Assembly (NCBI GenBank): GCA_028276125.1
Contig: JAPYWY010000002.1
Coordinates: 1-28,569, forward strand
Direction: 5' to 3'
Source of the DNA: Pseudothermotoga sp.
GTDB lineage: Bacteria; Thermotogota; Thermotogae; Thermotogales; DSM-5069
Length of the DNA: 28,569 bases
The position numbers and the translations under genes are program-made. The notes beneath the pieces are model-generated. The model saw nothing but the letters and a program-made list of their open reading frames with translations. It searched no databases and was not told the DNA's origin. Of the stretch, positions 8,556-16,424 are shown in pieces. Positions within the stretch are counted from its first letter, which is position 1. Each line of letters starts with the position of its first letter.

Positions 8556-9964
8556 ACTCTCACCACCGGTAAGGGAATACGGCCGTTTTCGTTGTACGGA
8601 GAGAACTTCTCGATCGATCTACCGATCCTCAACACTTTCGGATCTTCAAACCTCTTTCCCACTACCTGGACACCGACCGGAAGTCCCTGGGCAAAGCCAA
8701 AGGGTACGCTCAAAGCTGGCACACCCGCCAAGTTAGCGAAGGTTGTGAAGACGTCCATCAAGTAATACGCGAGGGGATCCGTTATTGAGCCGATCTTGAA
8801 GGCTGGTATGGGAGATGTGGGGGTAAGGATTGCATCGAATTGGTCGAACACCGAACTGAGATCGTTGGCGAGCAACCTTCGCACTTTTTGCGCCTTGTTG
8901 AAGTAGGCTTCGTAGTAAGTCGCACTCAGAGTGAACGTACCCAGCACGATCCTCCTTCTGACCTCTTCCCCAAAACCCATCGTCCTGGTAACGGAATATG
9001 TTTCCTTCAGACCGGACTTCTCGACTCGCAAGCCGTACTTGACACCGTCGTATCTCGCAAGGTTCGAGCTTGCCTCGGCAGGAGCGATCACGTAGTACGT
9101 CGCGACCGCGTACTTGAGCGTGGGGATCTTCACTCTTTCTACCTTTCCTCCAAGTTTCTCGATGAGCTTGATGCACTCCTCGAATCTCTCCGCAACTTCT
9201 TTGTCCAGACCTTCGTACTCGTAAACTTCAACGGGAACGGCGAAACGAAAACCTTCGATTCCTTGCTCTATGTGGGACAGAAAATCCATCTTCACATCGA
9301 CCGTTGTGGAATCGAGCGGGTCTCTCCCATGGATGATTTGCATGAGGATGGCGGCGTCTTTGACGCTCTTGGTCATAGGTCCAATCTGATCCAGCGAGGA
9401 CGCGAACGCCACAAGTCCATATCGAGAGACCAAACCGTACGTCGGTTTGAAGCCCACGATACCGCAGAACGCTGCTGGTTGTCTCACCGAACCACCCGTG
9501 TCGCTGCCGAGCGCTGCCACGACCTCTCCGCTCGCAACTGCTGCGGCAGAACCTCCGCTGCTGCCACCTGGGACGCAAGAAAGATCCCAAGGATTACGCG
9601 TGACGAAAAACGCGGAACGTTCTGTGCTCGAGCCCATCGCGAACTCGTCGAGGTTCGTCTTTCCGACGATGGCAAAGCCAGCCTTCTTTAACTTTCTCAC
9701 GACCGTCGCGTCGTATGGAGGCACGTAGTTCTCGAGGATCTTCGATGCGCAGGTCGTTCTGACGTCTTTCGTAACGATGTTGTCCTTTATGGCTATTGGA
9801 ATGCCTTTGAAAGGTCCTTCGTCGATTTCGATTCGTTCTTCATCGAGTACCGTGATGAAACTCTTGAGAACCTTATCAACCCTCTCTATCTCCTTCAAAG
9901 ACTCTTTCACCAGATCTTGCCTTTCAACCTCGAGACAGTCTTCTATCGTCATCTTTTGAAACAT
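8552..9964 (-). CDS. gatA: Aspartyl/glutamyl-tRNA amidotransferase subunit A
   Basis: GatA is the amidase-signature subunit that releases ammonia from glutamine for transfer to the mischarged tRNA. The 470-residue protein shows the Ser-cisSer-Lys triad: Lys60 in PIAIKDN, Ser135 in GGSSGGSAA and Ser159 in GSDTGGSVRQPA, with the spacing seen in characterised GatA. The C-terminal GVPALSVPFG and LPVGVQ segments are also standard. The ATG at 9964 sits 6 nt after GGGAGG. A second in-frame ATG at 9952 lacks such a site. It lies 12 bp after the rhomboid gene and is coupled to gatB. Confidence 0.97.
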   Translation of the reverse strand: MFQKMTIEDCLEVERQDLVKESLKEIERVDKVLKSFITVLDEERIEIDEGPFKGIPIAIKDNIVTKDVRTTCASKILENYVPPYDATVVRKLKKAGFAIVGKTNLDEFAMGSSTERSAFFVTRNPWDLSCVPGGSSGGSAAAVASGEVVAALGSDTGGSVRQPAAFCGIVGFKPTYGLVSRYGLVAFASSLDQIGPMTKSVKDAAILMQIIHGRDPLDSTTVDVKMDFLSHIEQGIEGFRFAVPVEVYEYEGLDKEVAERFEECIKLIEKLGGKVERVKIPTLKYAVATYYVIAPAEASSNLARYDGVKYGLRVEKSGLKETYSVTRTMGFGEEVRRRIVLGTFTLSATYYEAYFNKAQKVRRLLANDLSSVFDQFDAILTPTSPIPAFKIGSITDPLAYYLMDVFTTFANLAGVPALSVPFGFAQGLPVGVQVVGKRFEDPKVLRIGRSIEKFSPYNENGRIPLPVVRV

Positions 9965-9976
9965 GGCAAACCTCCC

Positions 9977-10681
9977 TCACCAGTAATATCGTCTTCTTCG
10001 CAATCTTCGTACGTACCCATAGATCATCCCCACGACGAACCCCCCAATGTGCGCCCAGTACGCCACCCCAGAACCTGTGGGACTGTCGAGCAAACCACTC
10101 AGCACTTGGAAGATGAACCAAACGAACAAGTACGTGAACGCGGGTATGGCGACCAAGAAGGGCAGGAGAAAGTACAAGGGTACTATCGAGACGATGCGCG
10201 AATATGGGAAGAGTACGAAATAAGCCCCCATGACAGCCGATATCGCACCGGAAGCTCCAACCATTGGAACCTGCGAGTTCAAGTTGAGCGAAAAGTGTGC
10301 TAAACTTGCGAGCACACCACCGCAGAGATAAAAGATCAAAAACCTGCCGTGCCCAAGTTCGTCCTCGACGTTGTCGCCAAACAAACCCAAGAACCACATG
10401 TTTCCAATCAAATGGGACCATCCTCCGTGCAGGAACATGTGGGTCAAGAACGTCAGCCACTTGTTCGAATACAAGCTCAAACCCGTGCGGAGCTGCCACA
10501 CGGTGGTCCACCTGGTCGACGTGAAACGAGCCGGTACAAGTCCAAAGTTGTACATGAACTCTATCAGTTCGACACGAGAGAGCGTCAGTTGGTAGATGAA
10601 CAACACAACATTGATCGTGATCAGTCCATAGACCACGTACGGTCTTCTCCTGCTCGGTATGGTGTCGTACAGAGGTATCAA
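9977..10681 (-). CDS. Rhomboid family intramembrane serine protease
   Basis: The 234-residue membrane protein has about six hydrophobic segments and the rhomboid catalytic dyad: Ser144 in GASGAISAVMG and His211 in HIGGF. The conserved HGGWSHLIGNM segment after the first helix supplies the His/Asn oxyanion region (Asn94). Rhomboids cut single-pass membrane proteins within the bilayer; the substrate here is unknown. The start appears to be TTG at 10681 after a purine-rich GAGGGAAGTGGTGG stretch. No ATG is available before the first conserved segment. A basic tail (RRLRRRR) ends the protein on the presumed cytoplasmic side. It lies between mnmA and gatA in the long minus-strand run. Confidence 0.92.
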   Translation of the reverse strand: MIPLYDTIPSRRRPYVVYGLITINVVLFIYQLTLSRVELIEFMYNFGLVPARFTSTRWTTVWQLRTGLSLYSNKWLTFLTHMFLHGGWSHLIGNMWFLGLFGDNVEDELGHGRFLIFYLCGGVLASLAHFSLNLNSQVPMVGASGAISAVMGAYFVLFPYSRIVSIVPLYFLLPFLVAIPAFTYLFVWFIFQVLSGLLDSPTGSGVAYWAHIGGFVVGMIYGYVRRLRRRRYYW

Positions 10682-10721
10682 ACCACCACTTCCCTCTTCG
10701 CGTTCTTAATTCCAAATTTTA

Positions 10722-11771
10722 TCACAAAACTTCTTCGATAATGCCGCTACCAAGCACGAGCTCACCATCGTAAAACACCGCTGCCTGACCGGGTGTGACG
10801 GCAAAGAGTGGTTCTTTCGTCTCGATTTCCGCTTCACTGCCGTTGTGCCTCACGAAACATGGAACTTCTAACGTGTTCTTTCTGACCTTCACGAACGCGC
10901 TGAACTCTTCAGGAAGATCCACCAAGAAGTTGAGATGGCTCACTGAGAATTTGTTTCGATAAACATCCTCTTCTTTTCCGACAATTATGGCATTCCTCTG
11001 AGCATCGATTCGTACCACGTATGTTCTTGATCCCAATGAGACTCCCAGCCTTCTCTGCCCAATGGTGTAACGTATCAGACCTTTGTGCCTACCCAATTCC
11101 TTACCATGAACATCGTAGATCGGACCTTCATTGAATTCGATGCCATTCTCCCTGAAGAAACTCTCTTGATCACCATCTGGGATGAAACACAGATCTTGGG
11201 ATTCCTGCTTGGAATGAACGTGTATGTTCGCCTTTGCTGCGATCTCTCTCACTTGAGACTTGGTCTTGTCACCGTTTGGAAAGATGATCTTGGCGAGTCT
11301 GTGTCTCTCGATCGACGCCAAAAAGTAGGATTGGTCCTTCTCTTTGTCCAACGCTCTGTAAAGCTTGCCATCAATGATTCTCGCATAATGACCGCTGGCG
11401 ATTTTGTCCGCACCTTCGTTCAGGATGAGGTCCATCACGAAGCCGAACTTGATCAACCTGTTGCACAGATAGCACGGATTGGGGGTCCTTCCGTTCTTGT
11501 ACTCCTCCAGATAGTAGTTGACCACAGTCCGACGAAAGACGTCCTCCACGTGGATCACCTTTATCGGCACAGAAAAGTGTTTCGCTATCAGCTGCGCGTC
11601 GAACGTGTCGGCAGGTGAACAACAAACCTTGTGTTTTATCTGCTTGGCAAGATAGAACTCGTCCGGCATGGTCTTCATGTGGTAAGCGATCACGTCATGA
11701 CCTGCTTCGAGCAAACTGTAGAGCGCCACCGCACTGTCGACACCACCACTCAACAGAACTCCGACTCTCAA
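10722..11771 (-). CDS. mnmA: tRNA-specific 2-thiouridylase MnmA
   Basis: MnmA inserts sulphur at the 2-position of the wobble uridine (U34) of tRNAs for Lys, Glu and Gln, using ATP and a persulphide. From the TTG at 11771 the product has 349 residues. It shows the PP-loop SGGVDS (residues 8-13), the catalytic Cys100 in TPNPCYLCN and the second Cys195 in SQDLCFIPDGD, followed by the usual beta-barrel end. TTG 11771 is chosen because GGGAGG lies 9 nt upstream and the reading begins just before the PP-loop. A TTG at 11804 would add 11 unlikely residues and lies upstream of the predicted transcript start. This is the first gene of the long minus-strand run and is divergent from kdgK. Confidence 0.95.
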   Translation of the reverse strand: MRVGVLLSGGVDSAVALYSLLEAGHDVIAYHMKTMPDEFYLAKQIKHKVCCSPADTFDAQLIAKHFSVPIKVIHVEDVFRRTVVNYYLEEYKNGRTPNPCYLCNRLIKFGFVMDLILNEGADKIASGHYARIIDGKLYRALDKEKDQSYFLASIERHRLAKIIFPNGDKTKSQVREIAAKANIHVHSKQESQDLCFIPDGDQESFFRENGIEFNEGPIYDVHGKELGRHKGLIRYTIGQRRLGVSLGSRTYVVRIDAQRNAIIVGKEEDVYRNKFSVSHLNFLVDLPEEFSAFVKVRKNTLEVPCFVRHNGSEAEIETKEPLFAVTPGQAAVFYDGELVLGSGIIEEVL

Positions 11772-11792
11772 TGCTCGACTCCTCCCATTTTC

Positions 11793-11822
11793 ATTGTACC
11801 TCAAACCATGCTCTTGCTCGAA
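11793..11822 (-). promoter_or_regulatory. Candidate promoter for mnmA and the downstream run
   Basis: On the minus strand TTCGAG (11817-11822) is followed after 18 nt by TACAAT (11793-11798). The predicted transcript would start near 11786, only a few bases before the ribosome-binding site GGGAGG, which supports the short form of mnmA. The -35 box is weak. Confidence 0.35.
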
Positions 11823-11830
11823 CGAAGCAA
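11814..11830. promoter_or_regulatory. 17-bp inverted repeat over the kdgK -35 box, possible operator
   Basis: TTGCT and AGCAA are inverted arms around a 7-bp centre (CGAACGA). The dyad covers the kdgK -35 hexamer and also the -35 region of the divergent mnmA promoter. IclR-family regulators often bind short palindromes of this size, and such a regulator (KdgR-like) is encoded just downstream, so it is a reasonable operator candidate. The assignment is inference only. Confidence 0.3.
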
Positions 11831-11843
11831 CCTATGGTAGAAT
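11814..11843 (+). promoter_or_regulatory. Candidate promoter for kdgK with extended -10 box
   Basis: TTGCTC (11814-11819) is followed after 18 nt by TAGAAT (11838-11843), preceded by TGG as in extended -10 promoters. The same TGGTAGAAT box occurs in front of tRNA-Pro(GGG). Transcription would start near 11850 and leave a leader of about 50 nt before kdgK. Confidence 0.5.
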
Positions 11844-11900
11844 TCTCATGGCGTTGACTTAAGCTTCATCGTATTAACCAATAGTTATGGAGGTGCGACC

Positions 11901-12923
11901 ATGGCCAGAGTGGTTAGCTTCGGAGAGATCATGATGAGGCTCGCAACACCGAACTTCTTGAGGTTTGTGCAGACAAAGAGCTTCGATGTCACCTATGCCG
12001 GGGCGGAAGCGAACGTGGCCGTTTCACTCGCAAACTTTGGTCTGGAAGCATCATTTGTGACGAAACTTCCCAAGAACGAGTTCGGCATCGCGGTTCTGCG
12101 TTATCTTAGACAATACAACGTGGACACGTCTCACATAATCTTCGGAGAGGGTAGGTTGGGCGTCTATTTCCTCGAAACTGGTTATTCCCAAAGGCCTTCG
12201 AAGGTGATCTACGACAGGGCGAATTCCACTTTTGCTCTCTCCAAGCCCGAAGAATACGACTGGGATCGTATCTTCGACAACGCTGATTGGTTCCACTTCA
12301 CCGGAATAACGCCGGCGCTCGGGGACAATTTGGTGCGAGCGTGTCTCGATGCTCTGAAAAAGGCCAAGGAGAAAGGTATAACTGTGTCGTGCGACCTCAA
12401 CTACAGGGCCAAACTGTGGAGCCAAGAGAAGGCAAGACAGGTGATGTCACAGCTCGTCAAGTACGTCGACGTTCTCTTCGCGAACGAGGAGGACGCCGAG
12501 AAAGTCTTCGGCATAAAGGCGGACGAGAGCAACGTTGTTGAGGGGAAGCTCAGCTTGAAAGGATACGAACAAGTATGCCGCAGGCTCAAGGAAAGGTTCG
12601 GCTTCAAGAGGGTGGCGATAAGCTTGCGAGAAAGCATCGTTGCCAATCTAAACGGTTGGTCCGGTGTCCTACTCGACGGAGACGATTTCTACAGCGCCAA
12701 GCAGTACACAGTTCACATCGTCGACAGGGTCGGCGCAGGAGACTCCTTCTCCGCAGGCATCATCTACGGTTTTCTCACCGGTATGAAACCACAAGAAACT
12801 TTGGAGTTCGCCGTTGCCGCTTCTTGTTTGAAACACACGATCGTCGGGGACTTCAACGAAGTGACTCTCGACGAGGTGAAGAGCCTGATGAAAGGTTCAG
12901 GAAGTGGAAGAGTTGTGAGGTGA
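11901..12923 (+). CDS. kdgK: 2-dehydro-3-deoxygluconate (KDG) kinase, PfkB family
   Basis: The enzyme would phosphorylate 2-keto-3-deoxygluconate to KDPG with ATP, a step in pectin, uronate and Entner-Doudoroff catabolism. The 340-residue protein begins with VVSFGEIMMRL, has the substrate-side GAEANVAV motif (residues 34-41), SCDLNYRAKLW (163-173) as in KDG kinases, and the PfkB ATP/anion-hole motif GAGDSFSAG (278-286) with Asp281 as catalytic base. Length and these motifs match KdgK better than ribokinase or fructokinase. GGAGGTG precedes the ATG. The KdgR-like regulator follows after 9 bp. The aldolase gene kdgA is not adjacent. Confidence 0.9.
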   Translation: MARVVSFGEIMMRLATPNFLRFVQTKSFDVTYAGAEANVAVSLANFGLEASFVTKLPKNEFGIAVLRYLRQYNVDTSHIIFGEGRLGVYFLETGYSQRPSKVIYDRANSTFALSKPEEYDWDRIFDNADWFHFTGITPALGDNLVRACLDALKKAKEKGITVSCDLNYRAKLWSQEKARQVMSQLVKYVDVLFANEEDAEKVFGIKADESNVVEGKLSLKGYEQVCRRLKERFGFKRVAISLRESIVANLNGWSGVLLDGDDFYSAKQYTVHIVDRVGAGDSFSAGIIYGFLTGMKPQETLEFAVAASCLKHTIVGDFNEVTLDEVKSLMKGSGSGRVVR

Positions 12924-12932
12924 AATCCAAAC

Positions 12933-13694
12933 ATGTCCATCTATTCAGTTGAGAGAGCTCTGAAAGTCCTGGAGTACATCGCCTCGAAAAAGAACGGCGT
13001 CAGGGTTCGCGACGTTGCGGAGTTTTTGCAAATAACATCACCTGCTGCGTTCAAGCACCTCGAAACACTTGTCGAGTGCGGCTACGTTTTCAAAGATCCT
13101 TACACCCACAGATACTTTCCCTCGTACAAGTTAGTCGAACTCGGAAGCATAGTCCTCAGGAACATAGAGGTGCGCGAGATAGCCCATCCACTCTTGATCG
13201 AATTGATGGAGAGGACCAACATGACGGTCCACTTCGCCCTGAAAGATGGTTTCGAGGGTGTTTACGTTGACAAGGTCGAGAGCGCAAGGACGATTCCCAC
13301 TGTCTCGAGGATAGGAATGAAGATGAGACTATACTCCACAGGTTTCGGCAAAGCCATCCTCGCATTCTTGAGCGAGGACGAGCTCGAACAGTATCTGAAG
13401 AACGTACCACTCAACAGATGCACGCCGAACACCATCACAGACCCAGAAAGGCTCAAGCAAGAATTGCTCTTGGTGAGAGAAAGAGGCTACGCAATCGACA
13501 ACGAGGAGAACGAATACGGAGTCAAGTGTGTCGGCGCACCTGTTTTCGATTACACCAACAAGGTGATCGGCGCAGTCAGCGTCACCGCCGCGTCCGGTCT
13601 GCTGAACGAGGAAACCATACCGAAGATCGCACAAGAAGTGATCAGCACAGCAAGAGAAATCTCGAAGAAGTTGGGCGGCATCACTGCTTCGTGA
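12933..13694 (+). CDS. kdgR: IclR family transcriptional regulator, probably KdgR-like
   Basis: The 253-residue protein has an N-terminal winged helix-turn-helix (residues 1-60, with VRDVAEFLQITSPAAFKHLE as the recognition region) and an IclR effector-binding domain from about 75 (GMKMRLYSTGFGKAILAFL and the C-terminal VIGAVSVTAASG strand). IclR proteins bind operators as tetramers and respond to small carboxylic acids or sugar acids. Pairing with kdgK suggests that KDG is the effector. GAGGTGA lies 9 nt before the ATG, and the gene is co-transcribed with kdgK. Its last 14 bp overlap the end of the convergent Fis-type regulator gene. The specific KdgR name depends on context. Confidence 0.88.
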   Translation: MSIYSVERALKVLEYIASKKNGVRVRDVAEFLQITSPAAFKHLETLVECGYVFKDPYTHRYFPSYKLVELGSIVLRNIEVREIAHPLLIELMERTNMTVHFALKDGFEGVYVDKVESARTIPTVSRIGMKMRLYSTGFGKAILAFLSEDELEQYLKNVPLNRCTPNTITDPERLKQELLLVRERGYAIDNEENEYGVKCVGAPVFDYTNKVIGAVSVTAASGLLNEETIPKIAQEVISTAREISKKLGGITAS

Positions 13695-14613
13695 TACCGT
13701 ACTTCTTTATCTTGTAGCAGAGTGTTTTGTAGTTCAAGCCGAGCATCGAGGCTACCTTCTTGCGGTTCCAGTTGTACTTTTCAAGGAAGATTCTTATCGT
13801 CCGCTTTTCGACGCTCGTAACCACCTTTCTCACGTACTCGGGCAATCTCAGTTCTCGCTCGGTCCGACTTGGGATCGAGTTCACGAAGTAGTCGACGACG
13901 TTCAGACCCGCGGCGTACATGTGGACTACCTTGACTAGCTCTTCAGTGTTTCCCGGCCAGTCGTATTTCAGAAACAAGTCCATGATGTCTTCGCTCGGAA
14001 ACTTCAACGGTACGTATCTGTGCTTCTGGTGTATCGAAGAGAGAATCCAATCGACCATGTATGGGATGTCGTTCTTACGCTCTCTCAAAGGGGGAATACG
14101 AACGTTGCAGAAACCTTCCACGGGAAGATCACTGAAAACGATCCTCCTCGTCTTACCGTTCAAGTTGACCTCGAAGACGCTCTCTTCGAGTTGAACGTAC
14201 TTCCCGGCGGAGAAGTATTCGAGGTATGCGAGCAAATGCACACCTGTCTCGGCCACGAAAGCGATCGCTCCCTCAGAACTGTTACGCAGTCTTTGGAGTT
14301 CTCTCAAGATCTCGTGAGCGATCACACCCTGCAACTCAGCGTAGCTGTACAGTACCTCGTGCTTCCTCTTGAGTTCCTCCAGTTCGAGCCTGCTTTCGAG
14401 ATACCTGATGGCCATCATCACGCCATCCATCGAAGTGACGAAAATCGTGGTGGGATTGTCGAATTTCTTCGGTCCCATCACCACGTCCCAGAACTCCTCG
14501 AACAGCTTCTTCTCGTAGTCATCCTCACCGTAGAAGTCAACGAAGAGCCTCTCTTTGCTCGATGAAAGTTCAACACTGCCGAGCACGTTCGAAGGCAGAA
14601 GGACCCTTATCAT
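13681..14613 (-). CDS. NtrC-like regulator lacking the ATPase core, with C-terminal Fis-type HTH
   Basis: The C-terminal half is clearly from a sigma-54 activator: NVRIPPLRERKNDIPYMVDW (residues 170-189), YDWPGNTEELVKVV (217-230) and a Fis-type HTH_8 helix-turn-helix at 268-308 ending KTLCYKIKKYGI. The ATPase is not functional. Where GESGTGKE (Walker A) is expected the sequence is VAETGVHLLA (120-129), and the GAFTGA loop and Walker B region are deleted altogether, about 100 residues short. The N-terminal 90 residues are an unrecognised sensory region with a coiled stretch near 72-90. The protein probably binds DNA without activating sigma-54 polymerase. It begins 2 bp after the phosphotransacylase stop, downstream of GAGGGATAGAC. 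In Firmicutes the sigma-54 activator BkdR neighbours ptb, which makes this position suggestive. Confidence 0.85.
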   Translation of the reverse strand: MIRVLLPSNVLGSVELSSSKERLFVDFYGEDDYEKKLFEEFWDVVMGPKKFDNPTTIFVTSMDGVMMAIRYLESRLELEELKRKHEVLYSYAELQGVIAHEILRELQRLRNSSEGAIAFVAETGVHLLAYLEYFSAGKYVQLEESVFEVNLNGKTRRIVFSDLPVEGFCNVRIPPLRERKNDIPYMVDWILSSIHQKHRYVPLKFPSEDIMDLFLKYDWPGNTEELVKVVHMYAAGLNVVDYFVNSIPSRTERELRLPEYVRKVVTSVEKRTIRIFLEKYNWNRKKVASMLGLNYKTLCYKIKKYGITKQ

Positions 14614-14615
14614 GT

Positions 14616-15503
14616 CTATCCCTCGCTCGCGCTACATGCCATGGCGATCGAGAGCAACTTGCTCTCTGCGGTATCGGCCCTGGAAACCAGTACAACGGGT
14701 GCCTTCGCGCCGATCACCATCCCCGCGATCTTGCCGTTTGCAAGATAGATCGCAGATTTTCCGAGGAAGTTACCCGAATGAATGTCGGGCACGATCAAGA
14801 GGTCCGCGCAACCCGCAACTGGACTCTTCACTCCTTTCACTTCCGCGGCTCTCGAGCTCAAAGCGTTGTCCAAACCCAAGGGTCCGTCGACGATGCAGTT
14901 CTTTATCTCACCACGCTGGTTCATTTTCGCAATTATTGCAGCTTCAACTGTCTCGGGCATGGCAGGGTTTACCGTCTCGACCGCACAGATGAGAGCCACT
15001 TTAGGCAATTCGTAGCCCAGTTTGCGTAGAACCCCTACCGCATTGCTGATGAGCATCACCTTCTCCTCGAGTGAAGGTCTTATAACAATACCTCCATCCG
15101 ACACGAACACGACCCTGTCCAGTGCGGACACCTCGATCGCCGCAAGGTGTGTCAGAAGTCCTGCACCTCTCAGTCCCCAGTCCTTGTTGAGCACAGCTTT
15201 CAAAAGGGTTGATGTCTTCACAAGGCCCTTGACCAGAACATCAGCACGTTTAGAAGAAACGAGCTTCACACCTTTCTCGCTCGCATCACTTTCATCACAG
15301 CTGTCGATGAGTTCTACATCAACTGAATTTGCGTAGTTCTGTAATTTCTGCAACTTTCCCACGAGGAAGATGCGATCCACCAATCCTTCTCTTTTCGCCA
15401 TCAAGGTTGCCTCGACTGCTTCTTCGTCCTCGGCACCAACGACAACGAGATTCTTCTTTCCCGCTCTCTTAGCCATTTCGATCAATTCGCTGAGGGACCT
15501 CAT
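14616..15503 (-). CDS. ptb: Phosphate butyryltransferase / phosphate acetyltransferase family
   Basis: The 295-residue protein belongs to the phosphotransacylase family, which exchanges CoA in an acyl-CoA for phosphate to give an acyl phosphate. Evidence includes VLVKGLVKTSTLLKAVLN (residues about 87-104), GLLTHLAAIEV, VVFVSDGGIVIRPSLEEK, the C-terminal SPVAGCADLLIVPDIHSGN and KLLSIAMACS. Length and the short N-terminus fit phosphate butyryltransferase better than the roughly 330-residue acetyl-specific Pta. No butyrate or acetate kinase gene is adjacent, so the acyl phosphate would be used by a kinase encoded elsewhere. GGAGGTC lies about 7 nt before the ATG. The gene follows the D-aminopeptidase by 3 bp and precedes the regulator by 2 bp. 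Confidence 0.9.
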   Translation of the reverse strand: MRSLSELIEMAKRAGKKNLVVVGAEDEEAVEATLMAKREGLVDRIFLVGKLQKLQNYANSVDVELIDSCDESDASEKGVKLVSSKRADVLVKGLVKTSTLLKAVLNKDWGLRGAGLLTHLAAIEVSALDRVVFVSDGGIVIRPSLEEKVMLISNAVGVLRKLGYELPKVALICAVETVNPAMPETVEAAIIAKMNQRGEIKNCIVDGPLGLDNALSSRAAEVKGVKSPVAGCADLLIVPDIHSGNFLGKSAIYLANGKIAGMVIGAKAPVVLVSRADTAESKLLSIAMACSASEG

Positions 15504-15506
15504 GCT

Positions 15507-16349
15507 TCATGACCTCCAATCGCGGGCTGCCATCGCCACGTAGACTATCGCCATGATTGTGTTGAAGACCACAGAATAATCGTTGTGGACGAACCTCACG
15601 GTGCGACCATCGATCCTCTCGATGCCAGGGATCAGCTCGGCCAAGTCTGCGTAAACCGTGTCCTTCATTTCAACCTTCAGCTCCACAGGTGTGTCGAACC
15701 CGTACAGCACCAGTTCTTTCCTCGGGATCTTCACAGCTTCGGCTGCTGCTCTTTTCATCTCTCCGAACAAGCGCTTCTTCGGTTTCATGATGGCTGCGTA
15801 ACGTCCAAGCCCCATCTTGGTGTCAACGAACAGCCATTTTCCTCGAAATTCTCTCTTCAACTCCTCGCCGAGCGCACCATCACCAACGACGAGACAGACA
15901 GGAACATTGTGATGTGCGGCAAAGGCAGCGTTTATGAGCGCCTCGTTCATCCTTTTCCCGTTGATCCAAACGTTGTGTATCAGCGAGCTCGAATAGGTGT
16001 GGTCCATGATCGCGTTCTTGGTGCCGATCCCCGCGTGATAGCCCAAAAAGATCACCCTATCGAACGTCGCGTCGAGACCGCTCATCATGTAATCTTTTCT
16101 TATCGGACCGTGTACGAGGCTCACGTTGTCGAACTCTTCACATATCCTGTAAGGTATAGCCGTACCAGAACCGTGAGCATCACAGATCAACACGTGCTCG
16201 ATCTCAACTCCCGAAGAGAACAACCCCTCGAGCAACGCTCTCAAATGTTCGTGCAAGACTTCCGAAGCTTCCTTCTTACTGGTGTCGACCTCTCCCCACG
16301 TGGCGATACCTGCCAGACCTTCCATGTCGACTGAGATGTAGATCCTCAT
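15507..16349 (-). CDS. dppA: D-aminopeptidase, DppA / M55 family
   Basis: The 280-residue protein matches M55 zinc D-aminopeptidases (B. subtilis DppA type): IYISVDMEGLAGI with Asp8 and Glu10 as metal ligands, VLICDAHGSGT with a His ligand, LVHGPIRKDYMMSGL, FLGYHAG with a further His, and HTYSSSLIHNVWINGKRMNE with the conserved Asn/Glu. The reaction is removal of N-terminal D-amino acids (mostly D-Ala) from short peptides in the cytoplasm. The tail is VHNDYSVVFNTIMAIVYVA. GGAGGGATCGT precedes the ATG. It is the first gene of a three-gene operon with ptb and the Fis-type regulator, and is divergent from the mutase operon. Role here: peptide or amino-acid salvage (inference). Confidence 0.92.
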   Translation of the reverse strand: MRIYISVDMEGLAGIATWGEVDTSKKEASEVLHEHLRALLEGLFSSGVEIEHVLICDAHGSGTAIPYRICEEFDNVSLVHGPIRKDYMMSGLDATFDRVIFLGYHAGIGTKNAIMDHTYSSSLIHNVWINGKRMNEALINAAFAAHHNVPVCLVVGDGALGEELKREFRGKWLFVDTKMGLGRYAAIMKPKKRLFGEMKRAAAEAVKIPRKELVLYGFDTPVELKVEMKDTVYADLAELIPGIERIDGRTVRFVHNDYSVVFNTIMAIVYVAMAARDWRS

Positions 16350-16379
16350 ACGATCCCTCCTCGTTGCTCACCTTTTCGA

Positions 16380-16414
16380 ATGATACCACGAAGATTGTTC
16401 CAAGATGGTATGAT
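16380..16414. promoter_or_regulatory. Divergent extended -10 promoters for dppA and the mutase operon, within an inverted repeat
   Basis: On the minus strand TGGTATCAT gives a TATCAT -10 box (16380-16385) for dppA. On the plus strand TGGTATGAT gives a TATGAT box (16409-16414) for the radical SAM/mutase operon. Neither has a clear -35 box. The two boxes form near-perfect inverted arms (16381-16388 and 16406-16413, 7 of 8 matching), which could also be an operator for one regulator controlling both directions. Confidence 0.45.
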
Positions 16415-16424
16415 TTTTGTGGTG

